A stretch of DNA of 64,000 nt from Deltaproteobacteria bacterium (lineage in GTDB: Bacteria; Desulfobacterota; Binatia; UTPRO1), in contig JADYZW010000004.1 in assembly GCA_020852955.1 (NCBI GenBank), positions 1 to 64,000 of the forward strand. Reading direction: 5' to 3'. Below the pieces are notes generated by a model. It had not been told where the DNA came from and searched no databases. It worked only from the letters and a program-made list of their open reading frames with translations. How positions within the stretch are numbered: the first letter of the stretch is position 1; each line of letters begins with the position of its first letter. Of the stretch, positions 54,866-64,000 are shown piece after piece. The position numbers were made by a program, and so were the translations under genes.

Positions 54866-55448
54866 CCCGCGCGGGCGGGGCGCCGCCGCCAGCGACGCGC
54901 TCCGCAAGCGTCCGCCAGCCCCACCAGAGAACGACCCACGGCACCGTGAGCCACGGCGCGTTTGCGAGCCCGACCTCGATCCACGTATCCGTGAAGCTCA
55001 GGGTATCGACGTTCGGCAGGCCCGCGACGACCTCCGAAAGGTAATAGTACGCGGTCGCGTAGAGGTGCACGACGGCCGTCGCCATCAGCATGAGGACGGC
55101 GGCGAGATCGCGGCCCCGGGAGCGCTTCCAGCGAACGAGTCCGGTCACGCCGACGAGGCCGTTCGGCACCGAGAGCGTCTCGATGGTGAGGAGCTCCGGC
55201 GGCGCGGTCGATCGCGCGCGCCGCTCCGCGGTCCACGCGCGCAGGCTCGGAAGCGGCCAGAACGCGGTCGTACAGGCGGCGACAAGAGCGCACGAGTACA
55301 CCCAGGCGATCACGTCGGCCGGGCGCGCGCGATCCGTGCCGAAGCCGTACCCCGCGATCGCGCCGACCGGGAAGACCAGCGCCACCGGCGCCAGCGACAC
55401 CGCGCGCGCGACCGCGATATCGGCATGAACGGGGCGACGCACCGACAC
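54852..55448 (-). CDS. integral membrane protein, possibly EXPERA/EBP-like
   Basis: 198 residues with four or five membrane segments. AVVHLYATAYYYLSEVVAGLP followed by a Thr-Asp-Trp-Ile-Glu segment and a last helix (LTVPWVVLWWGW) recall the emopamil-binding/EXPERA fold of sterol isomerases, but the catalytic Glu of the H-x3-E motif is replaced (HLYAT). The resemblance is weak; it may be a non-enzymatic relative or unrelated. It lies 7 bp after the AMIN copy 2 gene stop and is probably co-transcribed. Confidence 0.5.
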   Translation of the reverse strand: MSVRRPVHADIAVARAVSLAPVALVFPVGAIAGYGFGTDRARPADVIAWVYSCALVAACTTAFWPLPSLRAWTAERRARSTAPPELLTIETLSVPNGLVGVTGLVRWKRSRGRDLAAVLMLMATAVVHLYATAYYYLSEVVAGLPNVDTLSFTDTWIEVGLANAPWLTVPWVVLWWGWRTLAERVAGGGAPPARVSAP

Positions 55449-55455
55449 GCCCGGC

Positions 55456-56121
55456 TCAGCGCGAGTAGATCAGGGAGTACGGACGGCGTCCGCGCGCCCT
55501 GATCGGAATCTTCCGCGGTGACGCGACCGGCCGGGGCACGTCGGAGACCGCGGCGGCGACGGGCGGCGGCGCGACCGCGACACCCGGCGGCGGCACCTCC
55601 GCCGCGACGGGCGGCGGCGCGACGCCTGCCGACGGAATCCCGGCGGCAGGATCCGGGAGCGCCGCCGCACCCGGCGCCGGCGGGGGACCGTCGAGGGCGA
55701 TGGTCACCTCGGGCGGCGAGGCGGTGGCGCCGATCGAGTGCGTGGCGCCGTCCGCGAGATCCAGCACGATGCGCGCGGTCCGCGCGTTGAACTGCCCCGG
55801 ACGGATCTGCCGCACGAGGCCGCTCGATCCCTCGATCGGCTTCGCTGCGTCTGGCGCCAGCGTCGCGTCCGCGAAGTCGAGCACCAGGCGCCGCGCGCTC
55901 CTCCGCGCCGGGTCGCCGGCGAGCACGTGGACCTCGTACACGAGCGGCCGCGACAGCTTGATCACGACCCTCGTCGGAGGCCCCTCGGCCTCGAGCTCGA
56001 CCCGTTCGATCCGACCCGCCGTCGCCGCCATCGCGCCGGGCGCAAGGAGCGCCAGCACGGCGAGTAGGCCGAGCACGCGCCTCCCGCACCGACCGTGATG
56101 CAGCCTCTTCCTCCCGGGCAT
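55456..56121 (-). CDS. exported AMIN-domain protein, copy 2
   Basis: 221 residues; the ATG at 56121 has GGAGG 6-10 bp upstream. Leader VLGLLAVLALLAPGAMAA, then an AMIN domain strongly similar to copy 1: GRIERVELEAEGPPTRVVIKLSRPLVYEV, SARRLVLDFADATLAPDAAKPI, VRQIRPGQFNARTARIVLDLADG. A Pro/Ala-rich repeat tail (PPPVAA units) and a basic end follow. Likely a periplasmic peptidoglycan-associated protein. Copies 1 and 2 face each other across the membrane protein gene. Confidence 0.75.
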   Translation of the reverse strand: MPGRKRLHHGRCGRRVLGLLAVLALLAPGAMAATAGRIERVELEAEGPPTRVVIKLSRPLVYEVHVLAGDPARRSARRLVLDFADATLAPDAAKPIEGSSGLVRQIRPGQFNARTARIVLDLADGATHSIGATASPPEVTIALDGPPPAPGAAALPDPAAGIPSAGVAPPPVAAEVPPPGVAVAPPPVAAAVSDVPRPVASPRKIPIRARGRRPYSLIYSR

Positions 56122-56314
56122 CGCCACCTCCACGTCCCGCGCCCATGCCGGCGGATCCGGATCGTCGTCGACGACCGGAACTCCCCGGCGTTCGCCGGCG
56201 CGGATGCTACGCCAGCCGGCCGCGGAAGTCAGCCGCGCGGACGGCGAATCGGCGCGCGCCCCCCGCGCCATCGCCGGTTGAACGCCCGCGGCGGATGGTC
56301 AATCTTGGCGCCCT

Positions 56315-58459
<2,145 letters not shown>

Positions 58460-58561
58460 ACGCCGGCCCACGGGCGCGACGTCTTGCCCCGCGGAAGTCC
58501 CTTGGTCGCGGCCGAGCAGCGATGTCGGCCCATGCCGAGGGCGTCGTCTCCGATGTCTTGA

Positions 58562-58588
58562 TTAGCTGTTTTAGCCGTATTAGCTATC
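58562..58588 (+). repeat. three tandem 9-bp repeats, probable TA operator
   Basis: TTAGCTGTT, TTAGCCGTA and TTAGCTATC follow one another without gap, and the next bases TTGAGG partly continue the pattern. The block is AT-rich in otherwise GC-rich DNA, starts inside a TTGATT hexamer (58558-58563) and ends just before the GGGAGGAGG ribosome-binding site of the antitoxin gene. Phd-type antitoxins repress their own operon by binding such sites, so this is a likely autoregulatory operator. Confidence 0.6.
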
Positions 58589-58611
58589 TTGAGGGAGGAG
58601 GGTCATACCGC

Positions 58612-59016
58612 ATGACCGCCGACACCATGCTCGACGAGCGCGGGCGCGCCGTCGAGACGATCACGGCCACCGGGGCCAAGAACGCCTTCGGAAAGGTGCT
58701 CGACACCGCGCTCGCGCGCGGCGTCGTCGCCATCACCAAGCGCGAGAAGGTACGCGCCGTGGTGCTGTCGATCGAGGCCTACGACGCCCTCCGTCGGAGC
58801 TCGGACGGGCTCCTGGCCGGTCTCGACGCCGAGTTCGACGCGCTCGTCGCCACCATGCGGACCCCGCAGGCTCGCGCCGCGGGCGACGCGCTCTTCGCCG
58901 CGTCGCCGACCGCCCTCGGCCGGGTCGCGGCGCGGCATCAGCGGTGCGGCGAACGCGGCCGCCCCGGCCCCAAGCCGGCGCGCCCGAAGCGTGCCGGCCG
59001 TGCCGCCCGCGGCTGA
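58612..59016 (+). CDS. Phd/YefM-type antitoxin paired with a zeta-like toxin
   Basis: 134 residues. ITATGAKNAFGKVLDTALARGVVAITKREKVRAVVLSIEAYDAL is the Phd/YefM DNA-binding fold. The remaining 75 residues, including LLAGLDAEFDALVATMRTPQ and a very basic tail rich in Arg/Lys/Pro, form an extended toxin-binding region longer than usual. A second Met at 58627 is an alternative start. Its 3' end overlaps the toxin gene by 26 bp. Confidence 0.75.
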   Translation: MTADTMLDERGRAVETITATGAKNAFGKVLDTALARGVVAITKREKVRAVVLSIEAYDALRRSSDGLLAGLDAEFDALVATMRTPQARAAGDALFAASPTALGRVAARHQRCGERGRPGPKPARPKRAGRAARG

Positions 59017-59653
59017 CGCGACGCCTCCCCCGCGCATCCTCGCCCTCGCCGGCGCGAACGGCGCCGGCAAGAGCAGCGTCGGCGGCGCCTTCCTCCGCGA
59101 GACCGGCGGCGCCTACTTCAACCCGGACGAGATCGCGCGCGGGATGCGGAGCGCCGACCCGAGCCTCGACGTCGCGGCAGCGAACGGCCGCGCCTGGGCC
59201 GCCGGCCGGCGCCTCTTGGAGAACGCGATCCGCGGGCGCCACGACTTCGCGCTCGAGACGACGCTCGGCGGACGCACCATCCCGGGTCTGCTCGCCGCGG
59301 CGGCGGACACGGGCTTCGAGGTACGCGTCTGGTACGCCGGGCTCGCGACGCCGGAGCTGCATCTCGCCCGCGTCGCCGCTCGCGTCCGGCATGGCGGGCA
59401 CGACATCCCCGAGCACGACATCCGCCGCCGCTTCGACGACAGCCGGCGGAACCTCGTCCTCCTGCTGCCGCGCCTTGCCGAGCTGCTGGTCTACGACAAC
59501 AGCGCCGAGGCCGATCCGGCGCTCGGCGCGACGCCCCGCCCGCTGCTCGTGCTGCACGTGCGGCGCGGCCGCATCATCGGCCCGCCGATCCTCGCGCGCA
59601 CACCCGCCTGGGCGCGGCCGATCGTCGCGGCATCGCGCAAGCTCGCGCGGTAG
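58991..59653 (+). CDS. zeta toxin-family P-loop kinase
   Basis: 220 residues from a GTG (another GTG three codons later is possible). Walker A GANGAGKSS at 21-29, YFNPDEIARGMRSADPSLD, FALETTLGGRTIPGLL and a later HDIRRRFDDSRRNL Arg motif are zeta-type features. Zeta toxins phosphorylate UDP-N-acetylglucosamine-type sugars and block wall synthesis. The classical partner is epsilon, but here the partner is a Phd-type protein. It might also be a housekeeping P-loop kinase of the same clan, though the operon layout favours a toxin. Confidence 0.75.
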   Translation: MPAVPPAADATPPPRILALAGANGAGKSSVGGAFLRETGGAYFNPDEIARGMRSADPSLDVAAANGRAWAAGRRLLENAIRGRHDFALETTLGGRTIPGLLAAAADTGFEVRVWYAGLATPELHLARVAARVRHGGHDIPEHDIRRRFDDSRRNLVLLLPRLAELLVYDNSAEADPALGATPRPLLVLHVRRGRIIGPPILARTPAWARPIVAASRKLAR

Positions 59654-59877
59654 CGAGCGCGCGCGACGTACACCGGCTTCCAGTTCGTGCCCGCTCCGAT
59701 ACGCGCGCCCACAGCCACCGCACACGGCGTTCTTGCCCGCCGAACGGTCCCGACGACGAGTCGAGCAGGACCCGCGGGCGGCCGCGCCGGACGCCGCAGA
59801 TCTTTTCCTTGCGTTGCCGCTTCGGCGACTGCTATCGCCGGCCTTGTCGCCAGCCCGGACTGCCCAAGGAGTGTGCC

Positions 59878-62800
59878 GTGTCCCTACCCCTTGCTGTCGC
59901 CGTATCGGCGGTCGTGTCCGTCGCCGCACTCGTCGCGCACGTTCCCCCCGCCGCCGCGCAATCGTTCGTCAATTTCGAGAGCGGGCACGTCCGTCCGTTG
60001 GCGCTCTCGCCGGACGGAGGCAGGCTCTTCGCCGTCAACACGCCCGACAATCGTCTCGCGATCTACACCGTCGGCACCGCGAGCCTGACGCTCGCGGCCG
60101 AGGTGCCGGTCGGTCTCGAGCCGGTGGCGGTCGCCACCCGCGTGAACGGAACGACGGGGCGCACCGAGGCATGGGTCGTGAATCACCTCTCCGACAGCAT
60201 CAGCATCGTCGAGCTGGATCCCGCCGACGTCACCCGCTCGCGCGTGATTCGCACCCTCCTCGTCGGCGACGAGCCGCGCGACATCCTCTTCGCGGGCGCC
60301 GCCGGCGACCGGGCGTTCATCACCTGCGCGCATCGCGGCCAGAACCGGCCCGGCGATCCGCAGCTCACGACCGAGGGCATCGGCCGCGCCGACGTGTGGG
60401 CCTTCGCCGCCGAGGCGCTCGGCGCGCCGCTCGGCGGCACACCGCTCACCATCGTCACGCTCTTCGGCGACACGCCCCGGGCGCTCGCGCGCAGCGTCGA
60501 CGGCGCCACGGTCTTCGCCGCGGTCTTTCATTCCGGGAGTCGCACCACCACGATTCCGCAGCCGGTGGTCGATGCCAATTTCGGGCTTCCGCCACCTCCA
60601 CCGATGGCGCCTCCGAACCCGCCGGATGTCGGCCTGATCGTCGCCTTCAACCCCGCCAACAATCGTTGGGAGGACGAGCTCGCGCGAAACTGGACGCCGT
60701 TCGTCCCGTTCTCGCTGCCCGACCAGGACGTGTTCCTGATCGACGCCAACGCCAATCCGCCGGCGCTCGCGGGTGGGGCCAACACCGTCGTCGGCGTCGG
60801 CACGATTCTCTTCAACATGGCGGTGCGGCCGACCAACGGACGGCTCTTCGTGACCAACCTCGATGCGCGAAACGAGGTGCGCTTCGAGAATTTCCTACAG
60901 GGGAACCAGGGCGTCCAGGGCCACATCGCCGAGAGCCGGATCACGGTCGTGAACGGCACGACCCCGACGCCGGTCCACCTGAACCCGCACATCGACTACA
61001 GTGTTCCGACCGGATCCCTCGCGGAGACCGAGCAATCCCGGGCCTTTCCGACCGACCTGGTGTTCTCCAGCGACGGCCTCACGCTCTACGTCGCCGCGTT
61101 GGGTTCGCGGCGCGTCGCCGTGTTCGACGCCGGGAGCCTCGAGAGCGGGAGTATCGTCGCGGACCACATCGAGGTCGGGGGCGGTCCGAGCGGCCTCGCG
61201 CTCGATGAGGTCCGAAACCAGCTCTATGTGATGAACCGCTTCGACCACACCCTCTCGATCGTCACCGACGTCGACAATCCGTCGTTGCGCGCGGGCGGTG
61301 CGACCGTATCGCTGCGCTACGACCCGTCGCCGCCCGAGGTACGCAACGGCCGGCAGTTCCTCTACGACGCGCGCACGCTCTCCGGCCACGGCGACTCGGC
61401 GTGTGCCAGCTGCCACATCTTCGGCGACATGGACAGTCTCGCCTGGGATCTCGGCGACCCGCAAGGAAGTATCGCGCCCAACCCGAATCCCTTCCGCGTC
61501 GGCGGCGGCGGCCCGTTTCATCCCCTCAAGGGGCCGATGACCACGCAGAGCTTGCGCGGCATGGCGGACGCGGGACCGATGCATTGGCGCGGCGATCGCA
61601 CCGGCGGGAGCAGCGGGGGCGATCCGCTCGACGAGGATGCCGCGTTCAAGGCGTTCAATCCGGCGTTCCAAGGACTCCTCGGCCGGGCCGATCAGTTGAC
61701 GCCCGCCGAGATGCAGGCCTTCACCGATTTCGCGCTGACGCTGCGGTATCCGCCGAACCCGATCCGGGCGCTCGACAACAGTCTCACGCCGCAGCAGGCG
61801 AACGGACGAGCGTTCTTCGACAACACCGTCACCGATGCGGGGACGTTCACCTGCGACTTCTGTCACACGCCGCCGCTCGGCACCGACGGTCTATCTTCGA
61901 TCGAGGGCGAGCCGCAGGAGTTCAAGATCGCCCACCTGCGGAATCTCTATCAGAAGGTGGGCATGTTCGGGGTGCCGGCGGGCGTCCCGGGGATTCCGGC
62001 GACCGGATTTCTCGGACCGCAGGTACGCGGGTCCGGCTTTCTGCACGACGGCAGCATCTCCACGGTCTTCGATTTCGTGAACAACGACGTGTTCTTCAAC
62101 TTCACCGACACGTCCCGGCGCGAGGTCGAGGCCTTCCTGCTGGCCTTCGATACCGGTCTCGCTCCGATCGTCGGCCAACAAGTATCGGTGACGGCAGCAA
62201 CCGTAAATGATGCGACCATCATCGCGCGGATCAACCTCCTGATCGCGCGCGACGACGCCGGCGACTGCGAGCTGATCGCGAAGAGCGTCGTCGGCGGGGG
62301 AGCGCGTGGCGCGGTCTACGTCGGCGCAAATCAGTTCCAGTCCGATCGCGATTCCGAGAACCCGATCTCGGCGGCGACACTCCGGGGGTTGGCCGACGAT
62401 GCGCCGGGACAGGAGCAGGTCTATACCTGCGTGCCGCCCTCCTCGGGAATCCGTATGGGCATCGATCGCGACGAGGACGGGTTCGGCGACCGTACCGAGC
62501 TCGACGCCGGCAGTGATCCGGCGAATCCCAACAGCGTACCTGGCGGGGCAACCCCTACGCCGACCGTCGCCCCGACGCCCACGCGCACGGCGACCCCGAT
62601 CCCCACCCAGACCGCGACGCCGACGATCCCGGGTCCGACGCCTACGGCAGGACCTCTCGTGCTGATCCAGACCACATCGATGAAGCTCCAGGACGACAGC
62701 ACGCCGCCATCGAACCCGGATCGACGGAAGTTCACGTTCAAAGCGTCGACCACCAAGGACCCGGTCGCGAATCGGATCGTGCCGCCGGCGCCCGGCAGCG

Positions 62801-63216
62801 CCGGCGACCCGACGGGCAGCGGCACCGGCCTCGGGGGGGCGACGCTCACGGTGTACAACGGCACTGGCAGCGGCGAATCGTTCAGTGTCGTCCTCCCGTT
62901 CTCGGGATGGGAGAGCCGGACCTCCGGGAGCGGCACCCGCTACACCTACCGCGGCGAGCGCGCGGATGCCGTCACCAAGATCACCGTCAGGGAGAACCGC
63001 CTCGACGTGCGCGGCGGCCGTGCGGCGTGGGGCTACACGCTGGACGAGCCGTCTCAGGGTCGGATGGCGATGCGCCTCACGCTCGGCTCGGGCGTGACGT
63101 GGTGTGCGGACGCGCCTCCGAAGACGAGCGGCAACCCGCCGTCGTCGGAGCGCTACGACAAAGTCGATCGGTACCAAGCGGCCTCGAAGTCACCGGCGCC
63201 GGTGGGGTGCCCGTAG
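59878..63216 (+). CDS. large exported di-haem cytochrome c with beta-propeller
   Basis: 1,112 residues from a GTG with AAGGAG upstream. Signal peptide (LAVAVSAVVSVAALVAHVPPAAA). Residues to about 480 form a YVTN-type propeller (VRPLALSPDGGRLFAVNTPDNRLAIYTV, RAFPTDLVFSSDGLTLYVAALGSRRVAVFD). Two haem sites follow: CASCH at Cys509 and CDFCH at Cys659, in a di-haem peroxidase-like region (MTTQSLRGMADAGPMHWRGD, FKIAHLRNLYQKVGMFG, GSGFLHDGSISTVFDF). Next come a calcium-type DRDEDGFGDRTELDAGSDP, a Pro-Thr linker and a C-terminal beta domain. Probably a surface or periplasmic electron-transfer or oxidase protein. Confidence 0.88.
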   Translation: MSLPLAVAVSAVVSVAALVAHVPPAAAQSFVNFESGHVRPLALSPDGGRLFAVNTPDNRLAIYTVGTASLTLAAEVPVGLEPVAVATRVNGTTGRTEAWVVNHLSDSISIVELDPADVTRSRVIRTLLVGDEPRDILFAGAAGDRAFITCAHRGQNRPGDPQLTTEGIGRADVWAFAAEALGAPLGGTPLTIVTLFGDTPRALARSVDGATVFAAVFHSGSRTTTIPQPVVDANFGLPPPPPMAPPNPPDVGLIVAFNPANNRWEDELARNWTPFVPFSLPDQDVFLIDANANPPALAGGANTVVGVGTILFNMAVRPTNGRLFVTNLDARNEVRFENFLQGNQGVQGHIAESRITVVNGTTPTPVHLNPHIDYSVPTGSLAETEQSRAFPTDLVFSSDGLTLYVAALGSRRVAVFDAGSLESGSIVADHIEVGGGPSGLALDEVRNQLYVMNRFDHTLSIVTDVDNPSLRAGGATVSLRYDPSPPEVRNGRQFLYDARTLSGHGDSACASCHIFGDMDSLAWDLGDPQGSIAPNPNPFRVGGGGPFHPLKGPMTTQSLRGMADAGPMHWRGDRTGGSSGGDPLDEDAAFKAFNPAFQGLLGRADQLTPAEMQAFTDFALTLRYPPNPIRALDNSLTPQQANGRAFFDNTVTDAGTFTCDFCHTPPLGTDGLSSIEGEPQEFKIAHLRNLYQKVGMFGVPAGVPGIPATGFLGPQVRGSGFLHDGSISTVFDFVNNDVFFNFTDTSRREVEAFLLAFDTGLAPIVGQQVSVTAATVNDATIIARINLLIARDDAGDCELIAKSVVGGGARGAVYVGANQFQSDRDSENPISAATLRGLADDAPGQEQVYTCVPPSSGIRMGIDRDEDGFGDRTELDAGSDPANPNSVPGGATPTPTVAPTPTRTATPIPTQTATPTIPGPTPTAGPLVLIQTTSMKLQDDSTPPSNPDRRKFTFKASTTKDPVANRIVPPAPGSAGDPTGSGTGLGGATLTVYNGTGSGESFSVVLPFSGWESRTSGSGTRYTYRGERADAVTKITVRENRLDVRGGRAAWGYTLDEPSQGRMAMRLTLGSGVTWCADAPPKTSGNPPSSERYDKVDRYQAASKSPAPVGCP

Positions 63217-63298
63217 CGGCCCTACGGCCGGTCGGGACCGATGACCGCGCCCCGCATCAAGACGGCGCCGCGTGCTCGGCGGGGAGGCCCCGGCGCCT

Positions 63299-63877
63299 CT
63301 ACGCGACCTGCTCCACGTAGCACTCGACCTCGCCGAAGTGCTCGTAGCGCTCCATGTGCGGGGCGAGGCCGAGCGCAACGGGATCGAGGTCCATATGATC
63401 GAGCGCGGGGCGGGTGAGGAGCGCATAGTCCGCCCCGGTCACACCGTTCTTGAGCATGCGGTGGGCGAGGATGACCGCGGGTCCGGCGACCTGCAACCGC
63501 CCGCCGACGGCGTACTCGACGAACGCGCCATAGTGGCCGATCGCCTTCAGGCGGAGCTTGTCGACGCTCCGGCAGCACCGGCAGTCGCAGCTCTCGTCGG
63601 CCGCGAGCTCGCGCTGCTTGACGCGGAACCCCTCGAAGCCTGCCCGCAGCACCGCGCGGAGGCTCGCCGGCGGCAACAGGGTACCGTCGGGACCGACCGC
63701 GAAGATCGCGTCGCCTTCGATGCCGTGGATCTCGAGGGGCGGCGCGATCCGACGGATCACTTCCTCCAGGAGCTCCTTGATGATGGGCGGCCCGTGCTCG
63801 AGCTCGGTCGCGGTGAGGAAGGCCGTGAAGCCAGAGATGTCGGCGAGCACCAGGAAACCGCTCTTCGTTTCGCTCAT
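63299..63877 (-). CDS. nucleotidyl cyclase-like (DUF2652-type) protein, possibly longer at the 5' end
   Basis: 192 residues from the ATG at 63877, which has GAGGG upstream. KSGFLVLADISGFTAFLTATELEHG and LEIHGIEGDAIFAVGPDG match the start and the second metal/substrate block of class III cyclase-like domains, but much of the catalytic set is not evident. The CDCRCCRSVDKLRLK cluster and YALLTRPALDHMDLDP are typical of the DUF2652 group. The same frame continues without stop, and with good codon bias, from 63878 to the window edge (GLVDLLAHEIGGWIRGMIEQ), so the real start may lie outside. Confidence 0.7.
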   Translation of the reverse strand: MSETKSGFLVLADISGFTAFLTATELEHGPPIIKELLEEVIRRIAPPLEIHGIEGDAIFAVGPDGTLLPPASLRAVLRAGFEGFRVKQRELAADESCDCRCCRSVDKLRLKAIGHYGAFVEYAVGGRLQVAGPAVILAHRMLKNGVTGADYALLTRPALDHMDLDPVALGLAPHMERYEHFGEVECYVEQVA

Positions 63878-64000
63878 CGCGTCCCTCACGGGGAGCGTTC
63901 CGCCGTCGCTGATGACGCGCGTCCCCTGCTCGATCATGCCACGGATCCAGCCCCCGATCTCGTGCGCTAGCAGGTCGACGAGTCCGACGGAACGGCAGCC

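Overview
The window is 64 kb of very GC-rich bacterial chromosome with dense genes, frequent 4-bp stop/start overlaps and strong G/C preference at third codon positions. There are no rRNAs, phage genes, insertion sequences or CRISPR arrays; one tRNA is cut by the left edge. The gene mix suggests an uncultured delta-proteobacterium-like lineage such as Candidatus Binatota: CaiB/BaiF CoA-transferase, F420/luciferase-type oxidoreductase, sulfotransferase, several SDRs, CrtC-like protein, methylmalonyl-CoA mutase, quinone-linked amine dehydrogenase, and secreted proteins with Pro-Thr linkers, CSLREA and dockerin-like motifs. That placement is inference; no marker gene proves it.

Layout. 1-1.4 kb: truncated tRNA-Arg, a VapC toxin with a damaged VapB-type antitoxin, and a Rid-family protein. 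1.5-9.5 kb: small exported protein, cysS and acs, an exported protein, a CoA-transferase, a candidate structured RNA (7833-7962), a strong terminator, and an exported protein made of about eight cysteine-rich repeats. 9.8-14.8 kb: a four-gene operon (penicillin acylase family, DGK1/SEC59-like membrane enzyme, GIY-YIG protein, Uup-type ABC-F ATPase). 14.8-27.3 kb: small zinc-ribbon proteins, nitroreductase, luciferase-like oxidoreductase, SDR, GH43-like propeller, sulfotransferase, GST, a phosphotransferase/CrtC-like operon, a four-S1-domain protein and MgtE.

27.5-35.2 kb, minus strand: a TTQ-type amine dehydrogenase cluster (heavy chain, MauE, MauD, light chain, then a mono-haem cytochrome c). 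It is preceded by an unreported 42-residue ORF, a guanine-deaminase-like gene and a 1,209-residue chimeric surface protein. MauE and MauD are the maturation partners of the disulfide-rich light chain; MauG, which builds the TTQ cofactor, is not in the window. A truncated gene and a lower-GC insert lie at 35.3-35.6 kb.

35.6-54.1 kb: peroxiredoxin, an outer-membrane-type protein and a dockerin-tailed protein, methyltransferase, a RegB/RegA redox two-component pair, acyl-CoA dehydrogenase coupled to RNase HI, a solitary bufferin-type metallophore (BufA2-like), an MHS-family transporter, ilvD coupled to a metallophosphoesterase, AhpD-like protein, OpgG, an SDR and a von Willebrand A protein. 54.3-64 kb: two paralogous AMIN-domain proteins flanking a membrane protein, methylmalonyl-CoA mutase, a Phd-type antitoxin/zeta toxin pair behind three tandem 9-bp repeats, a large di-haem beta-propeller cytochrome, and a cyclase-like protein whose frame stays open to the right edge.
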